Assembly (NCBI GenBank): GCA_964424125.1
Contig: CAYRHS010000114.1
Location: 1-10,070 of the forward strand
Source: CAYRHS01 sp964424125
Lineage (GTDB): Bacteria; Actinomycetota; Acidimicrobiia; IMCC26256; JAOSJL01
Direction of reading: 5' to 3'
Length of the DNA stretch: 10,070 bases
In this document: positions 1 to 6,629 of the stretch, piece by piece
Layout: each line of letters starts with the position of its first letter
Numbering within the stretch: position 1 is the first letter of the stretch
Position numbers and translations under genes: made by a program
The notes under the pieces: generated by a model
Database searches by the model: none
Told to the model about the DNA's origin: nothing
What the model saw: the letters and a program-made list of their open reading frames with translations, nothing else

Positions 1-27
1 CCGGCATCCGGCGAGCCGAGAGGACCT

Positions 28-801
28 GTGGGCCGCTTCGACGACCAGGTGGCGATCGTGACCGGGGCGGGGTCGGGTCTCGGGCGGGCCACAGCGCTGC
101 GCCTCGCGGAGGAGGGCGCGGCGATCGCCGGGCTCGACGTTGCGCGCGACGCCGCCGAGAAGGCGACGACCGAGATCACCGAGCGTGGCGGTCGGGCGCT
201 CGCCGTCGCGACCGACGTGAGCGATCCGGCGTCGGTCTCGTCCGCGGTCGAGCGAGCCGCGTCCGAGCTCGGCCGTCCGCAGGTGGTGGCCAATGTCGCG
301 GGCGTCGGCAGCTTCGACCACTCGACCGATGTGTCGTTCGAGGAGTGGTCGAGGATCATCGGGGTGAACCTCACGGGCACGTTCCTCGTCTCGCAGGCCG
401 CGCTTCCGCATCTGCTCGACGGCGGCGGGAACATCGTGAACGTCGCCTCCAACGCGGGGCTGATGGGCCAACCGTACGCGGCTGCCTACTGTGCGTCGAA
501 GGGTGGCGTTGTCAACCTCACTCGCGCGCTTGCTCGCGAATACCTGGAGCGCGGCGTGCGCGTGAACTGCGTCGCGCCGGGCGCGATGGACACCCCGATG
601 GTGACCGGCTCGGAGAGCGGGTTCCGCCCGCCTCCCGGCGTGCCCGCCAAGAAGTTCGTCGAGGAGATGGCACGGGTGATGACGCCGCTCGGCGCCGCAC
701 AGCCCGAGGAGGTGGCGACGCTCATCGCGTACGTCGCCTCCGACGACGCCCGCTACATGACGGGTTCGATCGTCTCCATCGACGGCGGCCTCACCGCGTG
801 A
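28..801 (+). CDS. Short-chain dehydrogenase/reductase (SDR), classical type, probably NAD-dependent
   Basis: This 257-residue protein has the length and full motif set of a classical SDR, a cytoplasmic Rossmann-fold oxidoreductase that interconverts alcohols and ketones. Visible motifs are the cofactor glycine motif TGAGSGLG (12-19), the NVAG-type structural motif (89-92), Asn114, catalytic Ser141, Tyr154 and Lys158 in YCASK, and the C-terminal IDGG segment. Asp37 at the end of the second beta strand favours NAD(H) over NADP(H) by family rules. The GTG start is supported by AGAGGA at 19-24, rather close to the start, and by the usual short lead before the glycine motif. It opens a run of five same-strand genes and is followed after 37 bases by an acyl-CoA ligase, so oxidation of a hydroxy acid or hydroxyacyl-CoA is a reasonable inference. 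The substrate is unknown. Confidence 0.93.
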   Translation: MGRFDDQVAIVTGAGSGLGRATALRLAEEGAAIAGLDVARDAAEKATTEITERGGRALAVATDVSDPASVSSAVERAASELGRPQVVANVAGVGSFDHSTDVSFEEWSRIIGVNLTGTFLVSQAALPHLLDGGGNIVNVASNAGLMGQPYAAAYCASKGGVVNLTRALAREYLERGVRVNCVAPGAMDTPMVTGSESGFRPPPGVPAKKFVEEMARVMTPLGAAQPEEVATLIAYVASDDARYMTGSIVSIDGGLTA

Positions 802-827
802 CCGTGACCCGTACCAGCGAAGACACC

Positions 828-832
828 AGGAG
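828..832 (+). promoter_or_regulatory. Ribosome binding site of the first acyl-CoA ligase
   Basis: AGGAG sits 6 bases before the ATG at 839. It is the best Shine-Dalgarno match in the window and fixes the ligase start. The surrounding gap (802-838) shows no clear promoter box, so the ligase is probably co-transcribed with the upstream dehydrogenase. Confidence 0.7.
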
Positions 833-838
833 CCAGTC

Positions 839-2386
839 ATGATCGACGACGCCCGGAGCCTGTGGGAGCTCGTCGAGCGACGAGCGGAAGCGACCCCCGA
901 CGCGCTGCTGGCGGTCGACGAGGACGAGCGGACGATGACCTTCGCCGAGTTCCGGGACGCCGCCGGGCGCGCGGCCGCGGGATTCGCCACCCACGGCGTC
1001 GGCGAGGGGACGCCGGTCTCCTGGATCCTGCCGACGTGGATCGAGTCGGCGGTGCTCGTCGCCGCGCTGGCGCGCCTGGGTGCCATCCAGGACCCGATGC
1101 TCCCGATCTACCGCGAGCGCGAGGTCGGCTTCATCACCCGCCAGACCAGCGCCCGCCTGCTCGTGTGCCCGTCGCAGTGGGCGGGATTCGACTTCGAGGC
1201 AATGTGTCGCGGGATCGCTTTCGAGATCGACGGTCTGGAGATCCTCGTCGCGGACCGATCGCTCCCGCAGGGCGACCCCGAGCGGTTGCCGCCCGCGCCG
1301 CCGGGAGCCGAACGCCGCGAGGACGACCCCGTGCGGTGGGTCTTCTACACGTCGGGCACGACCGCCGACCCCAAGGGTGCGCGCCACACGGACCGCACCG
1401 TCATGCACTCCGCCTACGGGATGATCAAGGCACTCGAGCTCACGGACGCCGACGTCAACGCGCTCGTCTTCCCCTTCACGCACATCGGGGGCATCGGCTG
1501 GCTGAACGCGGGTCTGATGGTCGGCTTCAAGCAGGTCGTGATCGAGGCGTTCAATCCGAAGACGACGATCCCCGTGCTCCAGCGGGAGCGCGTCACGATC
1601 GCCGGCGCCGGGACGCCGTTCCACATGGCGTACCTCGCCGCGCAACGGGAGCAGCCCGACACGCCGCTCTTCCCGAGCGTGCGCGCCTTCCCCGGAGGCG
1701 GCGCGGCCAAGCCCGTCCAGCTCCATCGCGACGTCAAACGGGAGCTGGGGGGCGCGGGCGTGGTCTCCGGCTACGGGCTCACGGAGTGCCCCATCCTCGC
1801 GATGGGCTCGATCCACGATCCCGACGACAAGCTCGCCGCGACCGAGGGCCGCGCCACGCCCGGCGTGGAGATCCGGGTCGTCCGCCTCGACGGACAGCGG
1901 TCGGGGCCGAACGAGGAGGGCGAGATCCGCGCCAGGGGTCCGCAGCTCTTTCGCGGTTACCTGGACTCGTCGCTCGACGGGGATGCCTTCGACGTCGACG
2001 GCTTCTTCCGCACCGGGGATCTCGGGCACCTCGACGACGACGGCTACGTCGCCATCACCGGGCGGGTGAAGGACATCATCATTCGCAAAGGCGAGAACAT
2101 CTCGGCCAAGGAGGTCGAGGACCTGCTCTTCACCCATCCCAAGATCGACGACGCCGCGGTCATCGGGGTGCCGGACCCCAAATCGGGTGAGCGGGCCTGT
2201 GCCGTCGTGGTGCCCACCGACGCCGAGGAGCCACCCACCCTCGAGGAGCTGTTCGGGTTCCTCAAGGACGAGGGCCTCATGGTCCAGAAGATCCCCGAAC
2301 AGCTCGAGGTCGTGGACACGCTGCCGCGCAATCCCACCGGGAAGGTCCTCAAGCACGAGCTGCGCGCGACCTACGCGGATGCCTAG
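839..2386 (+). CDS. Acyl-CoA synthetase / AMP-dependent CoA ligase, cyclohexanecarboxylate- or fatty-acid-CoA ligase-like
   Basis: This 515-residue protein is a complete ANL-superfamily enzyme, which uses ATP to adenylate a carboxylic acid and then transfers the acyl group to CoA. The phosphate-binding loop YTSGTTADPKG is at 170-180, the adenine-contacting GYGLTE at 311-316, the TGD aspartate motif at 392-394, and the hinge and C-terminal core from GRVKDIIIRKGENIS at 408-422. The catalytic lysine of PTGK is Lys502. All key residues are present and the length is normal for the family. The general pattern resembles ligases acting on alicyclic or medium-chain acids, but the acid pocket cannot be assigned by eye. 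It lies between an SDR and a cyclase-family hydrolase, suggesting that it activates the pathway substrate or an early intermediate. The stop codon overlaps the TAGGA that probably serves the next gene. Confidence 0.94.
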   Translation: MIDDARSLWELVERRAEATPDALLAVDEDERTMTFAEFRDAAGRAAAGFATHGVGEGTPVSWILPTWIESAVLVAALARLGAIQDPMLPIYREREVGFITRQTSARLLVCPSQWAGFDFEAMCRGIAFEIDGLEILVADRSLPQGDPERLPPAPPGAERREDDPVRWVFYTSGTTADPKGARHTDRTVMHSAYGMIKALELTDADVNALVFPFTHIGGIGWLNAGLMVGFKQVVIEAFNPKTTIPVLQRERVTIAGAGTPFHMAYLAAQREQPDTPLFPSVRAFPGGGAAKPVQLHRDVKRELGGAGVVSGYGLTECPILAMGSIHDPDDKLAATEGRATPGVEIRVVRLDGQRSGPNEEGEIRARGPQLFRGYLDSSLDGDAFDVDGFFRTGDLGHLDDDGYVAITGRVKDIIIRKGENISAKEVEDLLFTHPKIDDAAVIGVPDPKSGERACAVVVPTDAEEPPTLEELFGFLKDEGLMVQKIPEQLEVVDTLPRNPTGKVLKHELRATYADA

Positions 2387-2395
2387 GACCGACGC

Positions 2396-3376
2396 GTGCC
2401 ACTGACCGAGGAGCTGCGGGTGCTGGCGGACCGGGTCTCCAACGCGGGCCGTTGGGGGCCGGACGACCAGCGCGGAACGTTGAACCTCCTCACGCCGGAC
2501 GCGGTCCTGCGGGGCGTGAGGGCCGTACGGTCGGGTCGCATCTTCAACCTGGCGATCCAGCTCCACTCCGAGGGGCCCCAAACGGGCGGGGTTCCGGGGC
2601 GCATCAACCCCGAGCTGGAGGTCCTGGCGGCCGGCCTCTCCGTCACCGGTGACCCCGGTGACTTCACCACGAGCGACGAGCTCGTCCACATGGGAACGCA
2701 GGCGGCGACGCACTGGGACGCCCTGTGCCATGTCGGCTACGACGGGCGCCTGTACAACGACACGCCCACCGACGTCGTCACGGAGCAGGGGGCGCAGCGC
2801 CTGGGCGCCGAGCACCTCGGGGCCATCGTTTCGCGAGGAATCCTCCTCGACGTCGCGCGCGCGCAAGGCGTAGACCGGGTCGAAGGGGGTCGGCCCGTCG
2901 ACGGCGACGATCTCGACGCCGCGCTCCGGGGAACGGGGCTGACCGTGGAGGCCGGTGACGTCGTCCTGGTGCGCACGGGCCAGCCGCAGCTGCTCCGTGA
3001 CGACACCGAGCCCGGGGCTCGTGGCCGTAGGGATGCACCGCGGCTCTCCCGGCACGATCCCGAGGACCGCTACCGCACCGACACCGCGGGGATCTCGGTG
3101 CGGGCGATCGAGTGGTTCCGTGACCACGACGTCGCGGCGGTGGCGACCGACACCTACGTGTTCGAGGTCTGGCCCTGCGAGGACCCGGCGGTCTTGCTCC
3201 CCGTGCACATGATCGACCTGCGCGACGTGGGTCTCGTCCAGGGCCAACTCTGGTACCTGGAGGCCCTGGCGGCGGACTGCGCGGCCGACGGCCGCTACGA
3301 GTTCCTCCTGTGCGCCTCGCCGTTGCCCATCACCGGTGCCGCGGGAGCGCCCGTGGCGCCGACTGCGGTCAAGTAG
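2396..3376 (+). CDS. Cyclase-family metal-dependent hydrolase (kynurenine formamidase / isatin hydrolase superfamily)
   Basis: This 326-residue protein matches the cyclase family (Pfam PF04199), whose known members include the kynurenine formamidase KynB and isatin hydrolase, metal enzymes that hydrolyse amide or lactam bonds. The diagnostic metal site is THWDALCH at 105-112, with His106, Asp108 and His112 as likely ligands, matching the HxDxxxH core. Later blocks also fit: GDVVLVRTG (187-195), TDTYVFEVWP (251-260), and PVHMIDLRDVGL (269-280) followed by a helix of the LWYLEALA type. The N-terminal segment with NLLTPDAV is typical of the longer actinobacterial branch. The GTG start lies 9 bases after the ligase stop, with TAGGA at 2384-2388 at good spacing. 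I infer a ring-opening or ester/amide-hydrolysing step in the same pathway; a named reaction cannot be supported. Confidence 0.88.
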   Translation: MPLTEELRVLADRVSNAGRWGPDDQRGTLNLLTPDAVLRGVRAVRSGRIFNLAIQLHSEGPQTGGVPGRINPELEVLAAGLSVTGDPGDFTTSDELVHMGTQAATHWDALCHVGYDGRLYNDTPTDVVTEQGAQRLGAEHLGAIVSRGILLDVARAQGVDRVEGGRPVDGDDLDAALRGTGLTVEAGDVVLVRTGQPQLLRDDTEPGARGRRDAPRLSRHDPEDRYRTDTAGISVRAIEWFRDHDVAAVATDTYVFEVWPCEDPAVLLPVHMIDLRDVGLVQGQLWYLEALAADCAADGRYEFLLCASPLPITGAAGAPVAPTAVK

Positions 3377-3379
3377 CGA

Positions 3380-4144
3380 GTGGGGATCGCGGTCGTCACC
3401 GGCGCGGCGGGGGGCCTCGGAGCCGCCGTCGCGGAGCTCCTGACCGTCGCGGGCTCCGACGTCGTGGGTCTCGATGTCCGTGACGCCACCGTCGTCGGCG
3501 ACCTCTCGAGGCCGCGATCTCGAGCGGATGCCGTCGGGGCGATCCGAGCCGCGGCGGGGCACGCGATCGACCTCCTCGTGTGCTGCGCGGGCCTCGGGCC
3601 CACGGTCGACGACCACGGCGCCATCGTGTCGGTGAACTTCTTCGGCACGATCGAGCTGCTCGACGGGCTCGTCGACTCGCTTTCGGCCGGCGCCGATCCC
3701 GCGGTCGTGCTGACCTCGTCGAACTCGATCACGATCGATCCGACGGTCGACGAGGAGCTGGTGAGCGCCTGCGTCGAGGGCGAGGAGGACGCGGCTCGGA
3801 GTCGAGCCGGACAGCTCCCGGGCCACAGCGTGTACGCTTCGTCGAAGCTCGCGGTCGCGCGGGCACTCCGTCGGCGGGTCGAACGGCTCGGCGGCCTGGG
3901 AGTGCGGGCGAACGCGGTCGCACCCGGACCGTTCGAGAGCGCGCTGCTCGACGCGACCCGCCGTGATCCCGAGCTCGGTCCGGCCGCCGAGGCGCTGCCG
4001 GTACCCATCGGGCGCACGGGCTCGCCGGCGGACGTCGCGGCGGTCATTGCATTCCTGGCCTCACCTGCGGCGCGTTACGTGCACGGGTCCGTGGTCTTCG
4101 TCGACGGCGGCATCGATGCCCTGTTCCGCCCCGACGGTCCGTGA
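3380..4144 (+). CDS. SDR-family oxidoreductase, 3-alpha-hydroxysteroid dehydrogenase-like branch
   Basis: This 254-residue Rossmann-fold dehydrogenase carries TGAAGGLG (7-14), Asp32 at the end of the second beta strand (NAD preference), a CCAG motif (68-71), Asn86, Ser114, and catalytic Tyr152 and Lys156 in YASSK. The distance from Ser114 to Tyr152 (38 residues) is much longer than the usual 12-14. The insert, around VDEELVSACVEGEEDAARS, resembles the segment found in 3-alpha-hydroxysteroid dehydrogenase/carbonyl reductase and coniferyl-alcohol dehydrogenase relatives. That makes a bulky hydroxylated substrate plausible, though assignment to steroids is inference. The GTG start is 3 bases after the hydrolase stop with little Shine-Dalgarno signal, so translation is probably coupled. 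Its own stop overlaps the start of the next gene by 4 bases (GTGA). Confidence 0.92.
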   Translation: MGIAVVTGAAGGLGAAVAELLTVAGSDVVGLDVRDATVVGDLSRPRSRADAVGAIRAAAGHAIDLLVCCAGLGPTVDDHGAIVSVNFFGTIELLDGLVDSLSAGADPAVVLTSSNSITIDPTVDEELVSACVEGEEDAARSRAGQLPGHSVYASSKLAVARALRRRVERLGGLGVRANAVAPGPFESALLDATRRDPELGPAAEALPVPIGRTGSPADVAAVIAFLASPAARYVHGSVVFVDGGIDALFRPDGP

Positions 4145-5064
4145 GCGTCGCGATCTCGATCACCCTCTCGGGTTTCGGACGGCTGTTCGGCGAGCACCTC
4201 GCGGCCGTCGTCGACGTGGCTCGCGCCGCCGAGGAGGCCGGGCTCGACCAGCTCGTCCTGCCCGAGCACGTCGTCATGGGCCCGCGCCGCGATCGCTATC
4301 CGTACGGCCGGTTCCCGTACCCGATCGACGAGCCCTGGCCCGAGCCGTTCACCACGCTCGCGGCCATGGCCGCGGTGACGAACACGATCCGCCTCTCGAC
4401 CGGCGTGGTCATCGCGCCACTCCGCCCGCCCGCGGTCCTGGCCAAGGAAGCCGCCACCCTCGACGTGCTGGCGAACGGTCGCCTCGACCTGGGGGTCGGG
4501 CTGGGCTGGCAGGCCGAGGAATTCGACGCCGCCGGGCTGTCCTTCGAGGACCGGGGTCGTCGTTTCGACGACACGTTGCGTGCGTGTCGCACCCTGTGGT
4601 CGGGAGCGGCGGTCGATTTCGCGTCGCCCACGGTGTCGTTCCGGGGGATCGTCTGTCGGCCCACCCCCGTCCAGTCGGGTGGGATCCCGCTGTGGATCGC
4701 GGGCGGGCCCACGCCTGCGACGGCTCGCCGGATCGCGGAGCTGGGCGCCGGCTGGCTGCCGATGGTGGGGACGCCGATCGGGGACATCGAACGGGGGATC
4801 GAGCAAATCGCGCGCGCGTGCGCGCTCAGGTCTCGCGACGTCGGCGAGATCGGCATCCGTGCGGGTGCGCGACTGTTCACCACCGACACCGGGGCGCTGG
4901 ACGTCGAACGCACCGTGGCGCATCTGCAGGACCTCGGGTCTCGGGGGGTCACGATCGCGTCCTTCGGTGTGGGACGTTCGGTTCGAGAGCTCGCCGATCT
5001 CGCGACGTTCCTCCGCGCGCTCGGGGACGTCGGGCGCGCGGGGCAATCGGACGCGAGCGCCTAA
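4141..5064 (+). CDS. LLM-class oxidoreductase, probably F420-dependent (TIGR03619 / Rv2161c-like)
   Basis: This 307-residue protein has the bacterial luciferase-like TIM-barrel pattern. It shows an N-terminal strand and helix ending in GLDQLVLPEHVV (34-45), the strand-helix block LSTGVVIAPLRPP (85-97) then LAKEAATLDVLANGRLDLGVGLGW (100-123), which lines the flavin or deazaflavin site, and the late IPLWIAGGP strand (182-190). This pattern fits the actinobacterial subgroup usually annotated as F420-dependent, which transfers hydride to or from coenzyme F420. The choice of F420 over FMN is inferred from family resemblance. The start is GTG in a GTGA overlap with the previous stop, a strong sign of coupling and of co-membership in the five-gene unit. 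No membrane segment or signal peptide is visible. Its TAA stop lies inside the putative -10 box of the next gene. Confidence 0.9.
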   Translation: MSVAISITLSGFGRLFGEHLAAVVDVARAAEEAGLDQLVLPEHVVMGPRRDRYPYGRFPYPIDEPWPEPFTTLAAMAAVTNTIRLSTGVVIAPLRPPAVLAKEAATLDVLANGRLDLGVGLGWQAEEFDAAGLSFEDRGRRFDDTLRACRTLWSGAAVDFASPTVSFRGIVCRPTPVQSGGIPLWIAGGPTPATARRIAELGAGWLPMVGTPIGDIERGIEQIARACALRSRDVGEIGIRAGARLFTTDTGALDVERTVAHLQDLGSRGVTIASFGVGRSVRELADLATFLRALGDVGRAGQSDASA

Positions 5065-5067
5065 CCT
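5062..5067 (+). promoter_or_regulatory. Putative -10 box TAACCT of a leaderless promoter for the lipoprotein hydrolase
   Basis: TAACCT fits the TANNNT form of actinobacterial -10 elements and ends 6 bases before the ATG at 5074. Transcription would therefore begin at or next to the start codon. No Shine-Dalgarno sequence lies between, as expected for a leaderless message. No TTGACA-like -35 is visible. The first three bases are the stop codon of the upstream oxidoreductase gene. Confidence 0.5.
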
Positions 5068-5073
5068 GCAGCG

Positions 5074-6573
5074 ATGCGCCGCCTTCTCCTCGCGAGCCTG
5101 ATCCTCGCGCTCGCCGCGTCCGCGTGTGCGGACGACAGCGGCTCGGACGAGCCGGCGGCGAACTCGTCGGAGCAACGTTCGCCGTCCTCGGAGTCCACTT
5201 CCACCGGAACGATCACGTGGACCGGGTGCGGCAGCGGACTGGACTGCGCGGAGCTCTCGGTGCCGCTCGACTACGACGATCCTGACGGCGAGCAGATCAC
5301 GATCGCACTCGCCCGCCGCCCTGCCGAGGACCCCGACGCTCGTGTGGGGTCGCTGCTCGTGAATCCGGGGGGACCGGGGGGTTCCGGGCTCCAGCTCGTC
5401 GAGCTGGCGCCCCAGTTCATCGGTTCCGACGTGCTGGAACGCTTCGACATCGTCGGGTTCGATCCGCGCGGCGTCGGCCAGAGCACGCCGGTCGAGTGCA
5501 CCGACGATCTCGACTTCCTCTTCGCGGTGGACACGGAGCCCGACACCGAGCAGGAACACCGGGAGCTCCAGGACGCGGCACGGACGTTCGCGGGGTTGTG
5601 CGCCGAGAACAGCGCGGAGCTGCTTCCCTTCGTAGGCACCGAGAACGTCGCCCGCGACATGGACCGGATCCGCGCCGGGCTCGGTGAGGAGCAGCTCAAC
5701 TACCTCGGCTTCTCCTACGGGACCTACCTCGGCGCGCTCTACGCGGACCTGTTCCCCGACAGGGTGCGCGCGTTCGTGCTGGACGGCGCGGTCGACCCGT
5801 CGCTCGACACCGAGACGGCCGCGGTCGAGCAGTCCCTCGGCTTCGAGAAGCAGTTCGACGAGTTCCTGGCCGAGTGCGGTGACGACGAGTCGTGTGACTT
5901 CTACTCCGGGGGTGATCCCGAGGCGGCGTACGACGACCTTCTGGCGCGCATCGAGCGGGAACCGCTCGAGAGCGCCGACGGACGGGAGCTGGGCCCGGGT
6001 GAGACCGACCTCGCCGTGGCCACGGCGCTCTACGACGGGCAGTTCGGGTTCGAGGGCCTCGCCCGGGCGCTGGCCGCCGCGGAGGCCGGCGACCCGGATC
6101 TGTTGCTGGCGCTCTTCGACAGCTACGTCGGGCGGGACCCGTCGGGGGAGTACGACAACAGCCAGGAGGCGTTCCTCGCGATCAGCTGCGTCGACGGCGT
6201 CGAACGCTTCACACCCGAGCAGTACGACGCCCTGGCGCAGCGAGTGGGAGCGGCCGCACCTCGTTTCGGCGAGACGGGCGTGAACCTTGGCTACGCGTGC
6301 GTCTACTGGCCCGCGGAGCCGAGTGGGCTCGAGGGGCCCTTCGCCGCGGAAGGTGCGGCGCCGATCCTCGTGATCGGCACGCAGGGCGATCCCGCCACGC
6401 CGCCCGAGTGGGCCGAAGCCCTCGCGGACCAGCTCGAGTCGGGCGTGCTCCTGCGTCTCGACGCCCGCGGCCACACCGCCTACGGACAGGGCTACGGCTG
6501 CATCGACGACGCCGTCGCCGACTACTTGGTCGACCTCGACCTCCCCGCCGACGGCACCCTGTGCGAGGTGTGA
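5074..6573 (+). CDS. Secreted lipoprotein alpha/beta hydrolase, tripeptidyl-aminopeptidase-like (peptidase family S33)
   Basis: This 499-residue protein begins with a short basic, hydrophobic signal peptide ending in AASAC. Cys18 is the probable lipidated residue, although Ala rather than Leu at -3 makes the lipobox imperfect. A Ser/Glu/Asp-rich linker follows to about 48. The hydrolase fold shows the oxyanion-hole motif NPGGPGGSG (97-105), FDPRGVGQS (129-137), nucleophile Ser214 in GFSYG, Asp439 in GTQGDPATPP and His467 in GHTAYG, with the C-terminal TAP-like domain typical of Streptomyces tripeptidyl aminopeptidases and mycobacterial Hip1/CaeA-type enzymes. Ten cysteines follow the lipobox, an even number consistent with disulfides outside the cytoplasm. 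It probably cleaves peptides or esters at the cell surface. Its neighbours are intracellular CoA-pathway genes, so its link to them is unclear. It appears to be transcribed from its own promoter. Confidence 0.92.
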   Translation: MRRLLLASLILALAASACADDSGSDEPAANSSEQRSPSSESTSTGTITWTGCGSGLDCAELSVPLDYDDPDGEQITIALARRPAEDPDARVGSLLVNPGGPGGSGLQLVELAPQFIGSDVLERFDIVGFDPRGVGQSTPVECTDDLDFLFAVDTEPDTEQEHRELQDAARTFAGLCAENSAELLPFVGTENVARDMDRIRAGLGEEQLNYLGFSYGTYLGALYADLFPDRVRAFVLDGAVDPSLDTETAAVEQSLGFEKQFDEFLAECGDDESCDFYSGGDPEAAYDDLLARIEREPLESADGRELGPGETDLAVATALYDGQFGFEGLARALAAAEAGDPDLLLALFDSYVGRDPSGEYDNSQEAFLAISCVDGVERFTPEQYDALAQRVGAAAPRFGETGVNLGYACVYWPAEPSGLEGPFAAEGAAPILVIGTQGDPATPPEWAEALADQLESGVLLRLDARGHTAYGQGYGCIDDAVADYLVDLDLPADGTLCEV

Positions 6574-6588
6574 GCGCGCCGCGGCACC

Positions 6589-6606
6589 GCTCGATGATCT
6601 TCGAGC
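6589..6606. repeat. Inverted repeat GCTCGA-N6-TCGAGC upstream of the acyl-CoA dehydrogenase promoter
   Basis: Perfect 6-base arms surround a 6-base loop. It lies 9 bases before the putative -10 box at 6615 and overlaps the expected -35 position. It could be a protein-binding site or a weak hairpin after the hydrolase gene. There is no T-run, so it is not a standard intrinsic terminator. Confidence 0.4.
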
Positions 6607-6614
6607 ATCACCGC

Positions 6615-6620
6615 TAGCCT
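6615..6620 (+). promoter_or_regulatory. Putative -10 box TAGCCT for the acyl-CoA dehydrogenase pair
   Basis: TAGCCT matches TANNNT and ends 9 bases before the GTG at 6630, which would give a leaderless or nearly leaderless message. It is bracketed by CCGC (6611-6614) and GCGG (6621-6624). No Shine-Dalgarno sequence lies before the start. The 56-base gap (6574-6629) is one of the two largest in the window, supporting a new transcription unit here. Confidence 0.45.
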
Positions 6621-6629
6621 GCGGCGCCG

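Noticed and set aside
791..3826. 1011-codon open frame on the minus strand
   Set aside because: It lies antisense to the first dehydrogenase end, the CoA ligase, the hydrolase and part of the second SDR, all with clear family motifs. Its product is a low-complexity R/D/E/G/V-rich chain without domains. Open antisense frames of this kind are expected when TTA, CTA and TCA codons are rare in high-GC genes.
3963..5285. 440-codon plus-strand frame overlapping the SDR, LLM and hydrolase genes
   Set aside because: It is an arginine-rich shadow frame across three genes with strong motifs, with no start context or domain of its own.
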